Assembly (NCBI RefSeq): GCF_007655305.1
Contig: NZ_VLOG01000039.1
Location: 159,983 to 223,982, forward strand
Reading direction: 5' to 3'
Length of the DNA stretch: 64,000 nt
Source: Algoriphagus algorifonticola
GTDB lineage: Bacteria > Bacteroidota > Bacteroidia > Cytophagales > Cyclobacteriaceae
In this document: positions 34,656 to 43,881 of the stretch, piece by piece
Numbering within the stretch: the first letter of the stretch is position 1
Layout: each line of letters begins with the position of its first letter
Made by a program: the position numbers and the translations under genes
Notes under the pieces: model-generated
What the model saw: only the letters and a program-made list of their open reading frames with translations
What the model was told of the DNA's origin: nothing
Databases searched by the model: none

Positions 34656-36353
34656 ATGAAAAAGCTTTGCATACCTTTCTGTTTAGCGCTGGTATTTGGT
34701 GCAGGTGCTGAAGTTAAAGCTCAGATTCAATCTCGTGGAGAAGTTCAGGATCAGGAGTTTGTCATCCGTAAAGACAGAGTTTTGACTTTGCCCACTCAGC
34801 CTAGAATTTTTGAGAAACTTCCTGTTTTGCCTCAGCCCAAAGGTCTGAGTGATTTTAATTACCAGGTGAATTTCTACGAATTAAATCTGCCTCCGGTAAA
34901 ACTGGAAGCTGAGCCCGTTCAAAAAAATTATAGACAGGAGAGAATAGATTTATATCCGGGCTTTCTGAAGGCGGGTTATGGTAATTTTGCAAGTCCCTTG
35001 TTGGAAGCCAGATTTATGGCTACAGAGGTTTATGATTGGAATTACGCCATAGATTTGAGACATCAAAGCTTTGGAAAGGGTCCAGTTTTGGCTGAAGAGT
35101 CCAAAGAGTCTCACTCTACTTTGGGAGGTTCGGCTAGTTATTTCATGGATCAGGTTGAACTATTTGGAGGACTTCGTTGGGCACAGGATTCCTATTCCTT
35201 TTATGGAGTGGATAGTGCTTTTTATAATAATCCCAATTTGGAGTTCATGGGCTTTGATGGAAATGTCCTGAACACGATCAAAATTGAAGCCGGAATTCGG
35301 GATATTGAAAAGACCGGACCGGTTTCATATGAAGGTAAAATCAATTTCAGAAACTTCAAGGACAGTTATTTTGTCAATGAAAATGAATTTGGTTTGAATG
35401 CTAAAGGTAAGTTTCGACCTAGTGATGACTGGACAGGTAATCTAGGTTTCGAATACTTCTTTACAAACACAGAAGATGAATTATACCAGGGGAATAGGAC
35501 GTATTTCGCCATCAGGCCGCAAGTAGCTTATCAATATGAAGCTTTCAATTTTTCCGCGGGACTGAATATTATTTCTGAAAATGATAGTATACCGGGGAAA
35601 TCAAGTGATTTTAGGATTTTTCCAAATTTAAAAGCCAGCTATCAGTTTGCTGAAGAGTTTGGTTTTTTTGGAGAGTTTAGTGGTGATGTTCAGCGAAATA
35701 CCTACTACAGTTTTGTCATGCAAAATCCTTTTTTGGGTCCTTCCGAGCAACTCCTTAATACGGTTAATAATTACAAATTAGCAGGGGGAATAGAAGGACA
35801 ATTCCAGGGGAATTTTCATTACAAGGCAGGAATTGATATCAGCCGGTTTAATCAATATCATTTCTTCGTGAATTCTGGTGCAGATACCTCTCGCTTTGAA
35901 ATAGTTTACGATGATAAGGTCAGTGTATTAAATATCAATGCTGAATTAGGTCTCAAATTATCTTCCATTTACAGCCTCAATTCGAGGCTGGATATATTCC
36001 AATACGACCTCAATCAACAGCAAGAAGCCTGGCACCGACCAACTTGGCAATTGGGAATCAACAACCAAGTTACTCCATTCAAGCAATTGCTAATTCAGGC
36101 TAATGTCAATGTAATGGGTGGTTTGAAGGGGAGAGGATATTTGTCTCCTTCAGACGCTGCAGCGATGCTTCCTTATCCTGTGGTCAATCTAAGGACAATT
36201 GCAGACCTCCAGTTAAAAGCAGATTTTAAAATCACAGAAAAAATCGGTGTATTTGCTGAAGGCAACAATCTATTAAATGCTCAAAACACCCGTTGGTTAA
36301 ACTATCCAGTGAGGGGAGTGCAATTAATTGGTGGAGCTTGGCTGAAATTCTAA
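34656..36353 (+). CDS. Outer-membrane beta-barrel, TonB-receptor-like without plug
   Basis: A 565-residue protein with a signal peptide (1-22, ending VKAQ). After ~70 residues of linker it is a run of amphipathic strands (FLKAGYGNFASPLLEARFMATE; FSAGLNIISENDSIPG; FFGEFSGDVQRNTYYSF) ending GVQLIGGAWLKF, the aromatic C-terminal strand recognised by the BAM complex. The sequence KITEKIGVFAEGNNLLNAQNTRW is a TonB-dependent-receptor barrel signature. No plug domain or TonB box is present and the protein is short for a TonB receptor. It starts 2 bp after the TPR gene; together they look like partners. Confidence 0.75.
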   Translation: MKKLCIPFCLALVFGAGAEVKAQIQSRGEVQDQEFVIRKDRVLTLPTQPRIFEKLPVLPQPKGLSDFNYQVNFYELNLPPVKLEAEPVQKNYRQERIDLYPGFLKAGYGNFASPLLEARFMATEVYDWNYAIDLRHQSFGKGPVLAEESKESHSTLGGSASYFMDQVELFGGLRWAQDSYSFYGVDSAFYNNPNLEFMGFDGNVLNTIKIEAGIRDIEKTGPVSYEGKINFRNFKDSYFVNENEFGLNAKGKFRPSDDWTGNLGFEYFFTNTEDELYQGNRTYFAIRPQVAYQYEAFNFSAGLNIISENDSIPGKSSDFRIFPNLKASYQFAEEFGFFGEFSGDVQRNTYYSFVMQNPFLGPSEQLLNTVNNYKLAGGIEGQFQGNFHYKAGIDISRFNQYHFFVNSGADTSRFEIVYDDKVSVLNINAELGLKLSSIYSLNSRLDIFQYDLNQQQEAWHRPTWQLGINNQVTPFKQLLIQANVNVMGGLKGRGYLSPSDAAAMLPYPVVNLRTIADLQLKADFKITEKIGVFAEGNNLLNAQNTRWLNYPVRGVQLIGGAWLKF

Positions 36354-36360
36354 AAATTGG

Positions 36361-36391
36361 TTTGCCTTTCCGGGCAAATAACTTAGTTTCG
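36361..36391 (+). promoter_or_regulatory. Candidate promoter of the SPOR-ExbB-ExbD-TonB genes
   Basis: TTTG (36361-36364), a 19-bp spacer and TAGTTTCG (36384-36391) resemble the Bacteroidota -33/-7 elements with one mismatch in the latter. The same stretch holds a small hairpin TTTGCC/GGCAAA (36361-36378), which could be a weak terminator of the upstream barrel gene. The ATG is 19 bp downstream. Confidence 0.35.
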
Positions 36392-36409
36392 TAGCTACCT
36401 TTTTATAAA

Positions 36410-37294
36410 ATGGCAGAAAAGAACTCTGAACAACGTATGTGGTCTGATCCGAAAGATTATGGACTTCCTTATGTGGAAGTTAAACCCTTGCATAATTCGA
36501 AGAGTGAGGCTACCAAAAATTTAGATTCTGAATCCAAAGAAAAAAAAGTAGAACAGGTGATCCCTGTAGCCAAGCCTGAAGAAAAAGAGAAGGCCAAAGT
36601 AGCTACAGAAAAGCCTGAACAAGTCTTGCCGGTAAATGAAAAAGCGAAGGCTAATGATAAGGTAGAAGCTGAAAAACCAGCTGAGCCTAAAATTATGGCC
36701 AAAAAGCCAGAGCCAGTAAGTCCGAAACCGACTCCAAAAAAATCTAATTCCTGGGTTGTATATGCTGCCATCATTGGCTTGCTATTGGTCTCGACCATTG
36801 TTTGGCAGTTGATGAAAGAGGAGAAAGCAGACTCTCCTACAGAACAAGCATCTCAGAGTTCCATGACCCCAACAGAGAGTCCTGCGAATACTACCGAAGA
36901 AATAAATAATACATCAAAAGAAGAAAATCAAGTAACTGAAAATCAGGATTCTATTTCAAATTCTAATGCTCTTTCCTCATCACCTCAAGAAAGTACTGAA
37001 ACTGGTACAACTATTGATCGTAAAGAGGAGAGTTCTTTGATTCGAATTGAAGCAAGAGAGGCAAGACCCCGATATTTTATAGTTGTGGGTAGTTTGCCAA
37101 ACGAGCGACTAGCAATTCAGGAGTCTGACCAGTACAGAGATCGCACGAAGGAGCTTTATTTAATCTCTCCTTATGATGAGGTCTCTAATTATCGATTGGC
37201 CATAGGGAAATATAATTCCTTTAGTCAAGCGAGTGCTGAGTTGGATAAAATCAAAGAAAACTACACCGAAGCATTATGGATTTTGAAATATTAA
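36410..37294 (+). CDS. Single-span membrane protein with C-terminal SPOR domain
   Basis: A 294-residue protein. Residues 1-115 are cytoplasmic and rich in Lys/Glu/Pro/Ala repeats (KPEEKEKAKVATEKPEQ and similar); residues ~118-138 are a membrane span (VVYAAIIGLLLVSTIVW); then comes a long Ser/Thr/Glu linker and a C-terminal SPOR domain (RYFIVVGSLPNERLAIQESDQYR, ending ALWILKY). SPOR domains bind denuded glycan strands of peptidoglycan at sites of wall splitting. It is the first gene of a tight block with ExbB, ExbD and TonB-like genes (spacings of 1 to 2 bp), which suggests the energised complex is tied to the cell wall. Confidence 0.85.
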   Translation: MAEKNSEQRMWSDPKDYGLPYVEVKPLHNSKSEATKNLDSESKEKKVEQVIPVAKPEEKEKAKVATEKPEQVLPVNEKAKANDKVEAEKPAEPKIMAKKPEPVSPKPTPKKSNSWVVYAAIIGLLLVSTIVWQLMKEEKADSPTEQASQSSMTPTESPANTTEEINNTSKEENQVTENQDSISNSNALSSSPQESTETGTTIDRKEESSLIRIEAREARPRYFIVVGSLPNERLAIQESDQYRDRTKELYLISPYDEVSNYRLAIGKYNSFSQASAELDKIKENYTEALWILKY

Positions 37295-37295
37295 T

Positions 37296-37985
37296 ATGAT
37301 TCTTCTTCAAACCCTCTCAACAGATTCATTTTCTGCAGCTGACAGTCTTGGAATGGATGCAGCTGGACAAAACATCGGATTACTTGACCTCCTGATTAAA
37401 GGTGGTTACATGATGATTCCGCTTTATTTACTCTTCATCTTAGCAATTTTCATTTTTATTGAAAGGCTATTGACCTTGAAGAAAGCTACTGCAACATCTT
37501 CCCATTTATTGGATCAAGTGAAAGTTTTGGTTTCCAGCGGTCAAATAGAAAAAGCAAAAATTCTTTGTGCAGGTGAAAAAACGCCAGTGGCTAACATGAT
37601 CGCTAAAGGAATTGAGCGAATCGGTTCTCCATTGAAAAACATTGAAGTTTCTATTGAGAATGTAGGTAAAATCGAAATCTACAAGCTTGAGAAAAATCTC
37701 AATCTATTGGCAACTGTTTCAGGTGCTGCTCCTATGATAGGTTTCTTGGGTACAGTGGCAGGTATGATTCAGGCATTTATAGCAATTGCCCAAGAGGAGG
37801 GGATGGTTTCTCCTAAATTGCTTTCCGAAGGGATATATGAGGCCATGATCACTACAGCAGCAGGACTGGTTGTGGGTATTTTGGCTTATTTAGGATACAA
37901 CTACCTGGTTACTCAGGTTTCTAAGTTGGTACACAGCATGGAATATTCTTCCATAGAGTTTATCGAATTACTTCAAGAGAAATAA
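37296..37985 (+). CDS. exbB: MotA/TolQ/ExbB proton-channel protein
   Basis: A 229-residue inner-membrane protein with three spans: about 30-55 (GGYMMIPLYLLFILAIFIFIE), 134-160 (TVSGAAPMIGFLGTVAGMIQAF) and 180-205 (MITTAAGLVVGILAYLGYNYL). The second and third carry the family's small-residue pattern and the conserved GFLGTVxGM. With ExbD it forms the pentamer-dimer motor that turns proton flow into mechanical work on TonB or TolA. It begins 1 base after the SPOR gene and ends 1 base before exbD. Whether it serves TonB-type transport or Tol-type wall/outer-membrane tethering is open. Confidence 0.92.
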   Translation: MILLQTLSTDSFSAADSLGMDAAGQNIGLLDLLIKGGYMMIPLYLLFILAIFIFIERLLTLKKATATSSHLLDQVKVLVSSGQIEKAKILCAGEKTPVANMIAKGIERIGSPLKNIEVSIENVGKIEIYKLEKNLNLLATVSGAAPMIGFLGTVAGMIQAFIAIAQEEGMVSPKLLSEGIYEAMITTAAGLVVGILAYLGYNYLVTQVSKLVHSMEYSSIEFIELLQEK

Positions 37986-37986
37986 G

Positions 37987-38376
37987 ATGGGACTCCAGTC
38001 AAAAAATAAAGTAGAAACTGCTTTCAGCATGTCATCCATGACAGATATTATCTTTCTGTTGTTGATATTCTTTATGTTGACCTCATCATTCATTACGCCA
38101 TCAGGTCTTCCAGTAAATCTACCTTCCAGTGAAACATCTGACATTGCTCTTCAAGAGGTCACAGTATCGGTAACCAAAGACCTGCGTTATGCAGTAAATG
38201 ATAGAGTAGTAGCACGAGATCAGATTAAGGCAGAATTGACCAATTTGTTGGCAAATAAAAAAGGACAAGTCGTATTACATATTGATAAAGAAGTACCTGT
38301 GGAGTATTTGGTGGAAATTGGCGGTATAGCTGCTGGTTTGGAAGCCAATGTTTCTATCGCTACAAAACCTTATTAA
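37987..38376 (+). CDS. exbD: ExbD/TolR biopolymer transport protein
   Basis: A 129-residue protein with one N-terminal span (about 18-36, TDIIFLLLIFFMLTSSFI) holding the proton-carrying Asp20, and a periplasmic ExbD/TolR domain with QVVLHIDKEVPVEYLVEIGGIAAG. It is the stator partner of ExbB encoded immediately upstream. It ends 1 base before the TonB-like gene. Confidence 0.93.
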   Translation: MGLQSKNKVETAFSMSSMTDIIFLLLIFFMLTSSFITPSGLPVNLPSSETSDIALQEVTVSVTKDLRYAVNDRVVARDQIKAELTNLLANKKGQVVLHIDKEVPVEYLVEIGGIAAGLEANVSIATKPY

Positions 38377-38377
38377 A

Positions 38378-39334
38378 ATGGAATTTTGGGATGCAGATAA
38401 AGTAGAAAATCAAAATAAAAGGAGATCAGGTTTGATCACCCTTTTGATCAACATCCTATTGTTGATTGCTTTTTACTTTATTGTAGTCTGGAAGCAACCT
38501 ATTCCACCTTTACCTACTTTTGGATTGGAGTTAAACCTAGGATTTACTCCTACAGGTTCTGGTGATAGAAATTCAGCAAATGCCCCTTCCGAAACGGTAA
38601 CTCCCGTTACTGAGGCCGCTGCTCCTGGAGAAATTGCGCCACAAGTAACTCAGCCGGCTACACCCGCTCCAAGTACTAAGACTGAAACAGCAAAACCCAA
38701 AGCAACATCTAAGCCAGCTGCAAATGAAGCAGTAACCACTAAGCCTTCTCCCATTAAGGGTGAGAAAAAAGCCGTGGAGACTACCAAAAAACCAGAGCCT
38801 ACCAAAACTGAACCGGCAAAAACAGTGACTACCCCTGCAGAATCTAAGGCAGAAGAAACTGTTCAGAGAGCGCCTGAACAACCAAAAATTGATCAGAGAG
38901 CGATTTTCGGTGCGGGAGGCACAAAAGGTAAGGGAACAACTCCTGCCTCTGGAGGTGCACAAGGAAGCTCAAATGAAAAGGGTGACGAAGGTGATCCTAA
39001 AGGTACTGTAGACGGTAGAGCGATAATGGGCCAAGGTTCCGGACAAGGTACCAATTCAGGTGCGGGCTACAGCTTGGATCTTGCTGGATGGGATTTTGCT
39101 TCCAGACCTAATATCAATGACCGGGTAAGTACAAGAAACGGCAGGATAGTTTTTAAAATCACAGTGGATGACTCAGGTCGTGTGGTTCAAGCAGTACCGT
39201 TGGAGTATAATGTATCCAATGATGTATTGGCTTATTACAGACAGGTAGTCAATCAGATTTCCTTCAAAAAACAGGGAGGAGCTGTTGCCGATTTCTCCAC
39301 TGGAAAAATTACTTTCATTATCAAGGTAGATTAA
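38378..39334 (+). CDS. TonB/TolA-like energy transducer
   Basis: A 318-residue protein from the ATG at 38378, the position right after the exbD stop; a longer frame from 38348 would overlap exbD. An N-terminal span (about 17-36, LITLLINILLLIAFYFIVVW) is followed by a long Ala/Pro/Lys/Thr-rich, presumably extended, segment (about 70-180), a Gly/Ser-rich hinge and a C-terminal TonB-type domain (RNGRIVFKITVDDSGRVVQAV, ending ITFIIKVD). It should couple the ExbBD motor to an outer-membrane or periplasmic target. The linker is TolA-like, the C-domain more TonB-like. The target may be the neighbouring barrel and TPR proteins. Confidence 0.85.
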   Translation: MEFWDADKVENQNKRRSGLITLLINILLLIAFYFIVVWKQPIPPLPTFGLELNLGFTPTGSGDRNSANAPSETVTPVTEAAAPGEIAPQVTQPATPAPSTKTETAKPKATSKPAANEAVTTKPSPIKGEKKAVETTKKPEPTKTEPAKTVTTPAESKAEETVQRAPEQPKIDQRAIFGAGGTKGKGTTPASGGAQGSSNEKGDEGDPKGTVDGRAIMGQGSGQGTNSGAGYSLDLAGWDFASRPNINDRVSTRNGRIVFKITVDDSGRVVQAVPLEYNVSNDVLAYYRQVVNQISFKKQGGAVADFSTGKITFIIKVD

Positions 39335-39336
39335 TT

Positions 39337-40623
39337 ATGACCTATCAGGAAACGCTGGATTACCTGTATCAGGCACTTCCTATGTTTCAAAGGGTAGGTG
39401 CTGCTGCTTTCAAAAAAGACCTGAGTAATACTATTGCCCTTTGTGAGCACTTAGGCAATCCTCAGCATCAATTCAAATCAATCCATATAGCTGGAACGAA
39501 TGGAAAGGGAAGTTCTTCCCATTCTATAGCAGCAATTTTGCAAAAGGCTGGTTACAAGACCGGATTGTATACCTCACCACATTTAAAATCCTTTACCGAA
39601 CGAATAAAGATCGACGGAGAAGAAATTCCGGAAATCTCTGTGATTGATTTCGTTGAACAGAATAAAGCTTTTTTAGAGGATTTAAGGCCCAGTTTTTTTG
39701 AAATGACTGTGGGTATGGCTTTTTGGTACTTTGCCAAGCAGCAGGTAGATATAGCAGTAATTGAAGTAGGTATGGGCGGACGATTGGATAGCACCAATGT
39801 GATCAGCCCTGAGATTTCACTTATCACAAATATAGGCTGGGATCATATGCAATTTTTGGGAGACACCTTGCCTCAAATCGCCGGAGAAAAGGCAGGCATT
39901 ATTAAGCCTCATACGCCGGTAGTAATTAGTCAAACTCAAGAGGAGACCACTTCGACATTTAAAGAAAACGCAGCTAAGCAGAAAGCACCTCTTTATTTTG
40001 CTGATCAAATCTGGAAGATTGAAAAGAATGGAGAAGAGGCGGGGAAAGCGATTTATCAGGCTAGTTCCGACAAAGCAACCTTTTCATTTAAATTTGAGCT
40101 ATTAGGGAATTATCAAAAATGGAATTTGCCTGGAATTTTTGAGACTGTTTATCAACTGAAATTGAAGGGTTGGAATATAGAGTCTCAGGCAATCATTGAA
40201 GGTTTGGATAGTGTTGTTGCCAGTACTGGTTTGAAAGGAAGGTGGCAAACCTTGTATGAAAAGCCTTTGACAATCTGTGATACAGGGCATAATGAGCCTG
40301 GTATGAAAGAGATTGTTACTCAGATTAAGACTTATTCTTATGAGCAATTGTGGATGATCCTAGGAATGGTGCAGGATAAAGATGTAACCAAAATTCTCAG
40401 GCTCTTACCTCAATCTGCAAATTTCATTTTTTGCGAAGCGAATATTCCCCGTGCTATGAAGGCCAGTGAGTTCGCTAAGAAAGCAGAAAGTATAGGGATT
40501 AAGGGCCAAATAATGGTTGATGTAAATGAAGCAATTCAATTTGCGAGAAAAAAAGCAGGACCAAATGACTTGATATTTGTAGGAGGCAGTACTTTTGTGG
40601 TCGCTGAAATCGAAGAGCTGTAA
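39337..40623 (+). CDS. folC: Folylpolyglutamate / dihydrofolate synthase
   Basis: A 428-residue Mur-ligase-family enzyme that adds glutamate to dihydropteroate and folates using ATP. The P-loop GTNGKGSS is at 53-60; TSPHLKSFTERIKIDG, VIEVGMGGRLDSTNV, TNIGWDHMQFLG and EKAGIIKPHTPVV are the standard FolC motifs; the C-terminal domain has CDTGHNEPGMKE. It starts 2 bp after the TonB-like gene and ends 2 bp before trmB, so it is probably read from the same transcript although it is a housekeeping gene. The call is firm. Confidence 0.95.
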   Translation: MTYQETLDYLYQALPMFQRVGAAAFKKDLSNTIALCEHLGNPQHQFKSIHIAGTNGKGSSSHSIAAILQKAGYKTGLYTSPHLKSFTERIKIDGEEIPEISVIDFVEQNKAFLEDLRPSFFEMTVGMAFWYFAKQQVDIAVIEVGMGGRLDSTNVISPEISLITNIGWDHMQFLGDTLPQIAGEKAGIIKPHTPVVISQTQEETTSTFKENAAKQKAPLYFADQIWKIEKNGEEAGKAIYQASSDKATFSFKFELLGNYQKWNLPGIFETVYQLKLKGWNIESQAIIEGLDSVVASTGLKGRWQTLYEKPLTICDTGHNEPGMKEIVTQIKTYSYEQLWMILGMVQDKDVTKILRLLPQSANFIFCEANIPRAMKASEFAKKAESIGIKGQIMVDVNEAIQFARKKAGPNDLIFVGGSTFVVAEIEEL

Positions 40624-40625
40624 TA

Positions 40626-41288
40626 ATGAGTAGAAAAAAACTGGTTCGTTTTAAGGAAAACGAATTAAACCCGAACGTAGTCCAGGCTGGCAAAGTAATT
40701 TTTGAAGAAATCAAAGGCAATTGGAATGAAAAGCAGTTTAAAAATTCTAACCCTCTTGTGGTTGAATTAGCCTGTGGGCGTGGAGAGTTTACTGTGGGTT
40801 TAGCCAGAGTTTTTCCTAATCAAAACTTTATTGGGGTCGACATCAAGGGAAGTAGAATTTGGAAAGGCAGTTCTACTGCCACAGCGGAAGGAATTGAGAA
40901 TGTGGCTTTTTTGAGAACTCAGATTCAACAGTTGGATCAGTTTTTTTCAGAAGAAGAAATATCAGAATTATGGATCACTTTCCCAGATCCATTTCCAAGG
41001 GACGGAGATGAAAAAAGACGATTAACCTCTCCCAAGTTTTTGGATATGTATAAGTCCTTGGTGAAAAAAGACGGAATTATTCATTTTAAAACAGATAATA
41101 CCGGCCTTTTTGATTACTCATTGGAGTTGGTTCAGTCCAGAGAAGACATAGAAATTCTAGGGTTTACTCATGACTTTTATCAAAGTGAATGGAAGGATGA
41201 TCACTTTGGAATCCAAACCCGATATGAAAAGATGTTTTCCGAAAAGGGTGAAAAGATCAAATATTTGAAATTCCATTTCAGGAATTAA
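40626..41288 (+). CDS. trmB: tRNA (guanine-N7-)-methyltransferase
   Basis: A 220-residue SAM-dependent enzyme that methylates G46 of tRNA. The SAM-binding motif ELACGRGEF is at 47-55, GVDIKGSRIWKG follows, and the signature WITFPDPFPRDGDEKRRLTSP with the catalytic Asp and the HFKTDNTGLF motif are all present. The C-terminus (GIQTRYEKMFSEKGEKI) carries the typical T-x-Y-E-x-x-F motif. It is the last gene of the plus-strand block; its stop overlaps the stop of the convergent kinase gene by 4 bp. Confidence 0.95.
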   Translation: MSRKKLVRFKENELNPNVVQAGKVIFEEIKGNWNEKQFKNSNPLVVELACGRGEFTVGLARVFPNQNFIGVDIKGSRIWKGSSTATAEGIENVAFLRTQIQQLDQFFSEEEISELWITFPDPFPRDGDEKRRLTSPKFLDMYKSLVKKDGIIHFKTDNTGLFDYSLELVQSREDIEILGFTHDFYQSEWKDDHFGIQTRYEKMFSEKGEKIKYLKFHFRN

Positions 41289-43675
41289 TCAAACTTCAAT
41301 TTGACCTTCTCAAGGTAAAGCGTTCCTAATACCTTTTCCAAAAGCAAATCCCTATCCACAGGTTTTGTGAGGTATTCATCCATTCCTACAGATATGGCTT
41401 TTGCTTTGCTTCTTTCTGTAGTATCGGCAGTAACTGCTATAATTGGGATATTTTGATGATGTGAACCTGCCTGACCTGCTCTTATGGCCTGAGTAGCTTC
41501 ATACCCATCCATTTCAGGCATTTGAAGATCCATCAAAATCAAATCACATGGTTGAGCATGCAATTTATCCAGCGCTTCTAATCCATGATTTGCAAAATCA
41601 TAACTGGTTCCTTCCCACTTTTTGAGGATGGACTTGATTACTAGCTGATTGACAGGATTGTCCTCTACCACTAATATCCTTTTTCCTTTCAATAGGTTTT
41701 TTTTCTCGGCTAAGATCAGCTCATTGGTCTCTTTTGCTGCTTTTTCAAATTCTAGTTTAATAATGACCTCTGTGCCCTTATTCACTTCACTTTTAATGTT
41801 GATTTTGCCATGATGTAATTCGACCAAAGCTTTAACGATGCAAAGCCCTAAACCAAAGCCACCAAACTTTCTTTTATCATCAATTTGCTCTTGGATAAAA
41901 GATTCAAATATTCTGTCAAGTTTAGCCTTTTTTATGCCTGCGCCTGTGTCTTTGATGGAAAATATCAGTAGGTGTTTGTCTTTTTTATCTTCATAATCAA
42001 GCACATCGAGTTTTATCGAACCTTCATTGGTGAACTTGACAGCATTATTCAAAACATTACCAAGAATCTGACGGAATCTAGTAGCATCTCCAATTGCGCG
42101 TTCAGGCAATATTGCTTTTTCTTCATAAGCAAACTGAAGGCCTTTATCCCTAGCTTGTTGATAAGTGATTGCTTTTAATTCATGAATGACCTTATGGACA
42201 CTGAATGGTCTGCTTTCTAACTTGAGTTCATTCTTTTCAATTTTCGAATAATCCAGGATATCGTCAATGGAGGAGAGTAGGGAGAGAGATGAGTATTTGA
42301 TGACTTCCAGGTTCTCCTTCACCTTTTCATCTGGCAAATCCCGCATGATGGATTCTGATAGTCCTAAAATCGCATTGAGAGGAGTTCTCAATTCATGACT
42401 CATATTAGAAAGAAAATACGATTTGATCTGATTACTCTCCTCTGATTGCTGTAAGGCCTCTTCTTGTGCTTTTTCTTTCTCTGATCTCAGTAGACTGATT
42501 CGGTTTGCCATGGAGAGTGACAAGAAAATTATTTCAAGTCCAGTTCCGATTTTAGAAGCATTTTCTGTGATAAAGGTATTGGGTATTACACTGAAATTAT
42601 TCAGTATAAAAAGAACAAAGCCTAGGGTAAGGAAGAATATACCAATGGTGAAAAATGCGTCTATCTTTTTTCCTTTGATGTACCCAATAATTATGGAAGA
42701 AATTACTAATAGCAATAAAATTAGAGCTAAGCCATTTGCCGCTGGATAGTACAGTGGTCTCCCGGAATCCACGAATATCACAAAAACAAAAAGAGCAATG
42801 ATACCAATAATTAACCCAGAAAAAATCTTATTTAAACCTTTACTGATTTCTTCAATTTGGATATAAACCTGAGTATATCTTCCAAATGCTAAAGTTGAAA
42901 AAACTGCAGCGATTAGAATGCTTTTATCTGCTAAAAAACCGGGCGATTGAAAGATGTATTGGTAGAGGTAACCATCTAATCCTAAGTGTAATAATGCTAC
43001 AGAAAACACATAAGTGATATAGAGTAAAAAACTTTTCTCCTTAATTCCAAAATAGAAAAATAAATAGGTGATCCCTGTCAATAATAGGATTCCATAGAAT
43101 ATACCATAGATCAATTGATCAAAATAAGAACTGCTGATCAATGAGCTGGGAGAGTTGATTTCCAAAGGGAGATTGATAACCTCCCCATCACTTTGATAAT
43201 TGATGAAGAAATCAGCATTTTTTCCGGCTTCTAGTTTGATTGGGAAAATTATCTTTCTGTGGTCAAAGGCCCTATCTTGCCATGCGACTAAATCTCCATT
43301 GTTTAGTTTTTCATTAATTTGACCTTCCTGAATTTTATAAAGAACCACTGAATCGGTAATGGGTCTGCCGGTTTCCAAGAAAAATACTTTATCCTCTTCA
43401 CTGTCATTTACCAATTTAAACTTGACCCAATAATTTGAAGTAGTAAATCCTAGATTTGAATTTCTATTTGGAATATCATTAAATGGTAAAATCTCTTCAC
43501 TAGAGAGTATATTTTGTATGGTATAGATAGAGTCTTCTGCATCGAAAAGCTTAGAGTCACGGTATACAGAAAATGGGTATTCTGTAATTTGTGAAACTTT
43601 TACTTGTGCAGAAGTCAATCGCGGCAAAAATAGGATAAGACCTAGGATGATGATCTTAACTATTTTATTTTTCAT
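41285..43675 (-). CDS. 7TMR-DISM hybrid sensor histidine kinase
   Basis: A 796-residue hybrid kinase. A signal peptide (1-23) leads into a periplasmic 7TMR-DISMED2 domain (about 30-160), then seven membrane spans (about 175-390). A coiled linker leads to HisKA with the phospho-acceptor His427 (SNMSHELRTPLNAIL), a HATPase_c domain (NVLNNAVKFTNEG; DTGAGI; FGGFGLGLCI) and a C-terminal receiver domain with phospho-acceptor Asp716 (LILMDLQMPEMDGYEATQ) and the conserved Lys in LTKPVD. No output regulator is adjacent, so its phosphate acceptor is elsewhere. The sensed ligand is unknown; DISM domains bind carbohydrates or small molecules. Confidence 0.92.
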   Translation of the reverse strand: MKNKIVKIIILGLILFLPRLTSAQVKVSQITEYPFSVYRDSKLFDAEDSIYTIQNILSSEEILPFNDIPNRNSNLGFTTSNYWVKFKLVNDSEEDKVFFLETGRPITDSVVLYKIQEGQINEKLNNGDLVAWQDRAFDHRKIIFPIKLEAGKNADFFINYQSDGEVINLPLEINSPSSLISSSYFDQLIYGIFYGILLLTGITYLFFYFGIKEKSFLLYITYVFSVALLHLGLDGYLYQYIFQSPGFLADKSILIAAVFSTLAFGRYTQVYIQIEEISKGLNKIFSGLIIGIIALFVFVIFVDSGRPLYYPAANGLALILLLLVISSIIIGYIKGKKIDAFFTIGIFFLTLGFVLFILNNFSVIPNTFITENASKIGTGLEIIFLSLSMANRISLLRSEKEKAQEEALQQSEESNQIKSYFLSNMSHELRTPLNAILGLSESIMRDLPDEKVKENLEVIKYSSLSLLSSIDDILDYSKIEKNELKLESRPFSVHKVIHELKAITYQQARDKGLQFAYEEKAILPERAIGDATRFRQILGNVLNNAVKFTNEGSIKLDVLDYEDKKDKHLLIFSIKDTGAGIKKAKLDRIFESFIQEQIDDKRKFGGFGLGLCIVKALVELHHGKINIKSEVNKGTEVIIKLEFEKAAKETNELILAEKKNLLKGKRILVVEDNPVNQLVIKSILKKWEGTSYDFANHGLEALDKLHAQPCDLILMDLQMPEMDGYEATQAIRAGQAGSHHQNIPIIAVTADTTERSKAKAISVGMDEYLTKPVDRDLLLEKVLGTLYLEKVKLKFD

Positions 43676-43881
43676 AGGAATCTAAAATTAGGGTGTCAAG
43701 ATTACGACTGATATACGAGATTCCTTTCCAATTCAGATTATTGAACTTGAAATTATCAAAAATGTAATCCTTAATAATTTAATTAAATGATAAGTGCTAC
43801 TTCTAGTTACCTATTCATTTATATAAATCATTTCCGATGATGTATAAATAGATCCGATCAAATAAAAATATAGCCAAATCC

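Noticed and set aside
38573..38962. Antisense open frame of 129 codons in the TonB-like gene
   Set aside because: A Cys/Arg/Phe-rich shadow of the Ala/Pro/Lys/Thr linker; compositional artefact.
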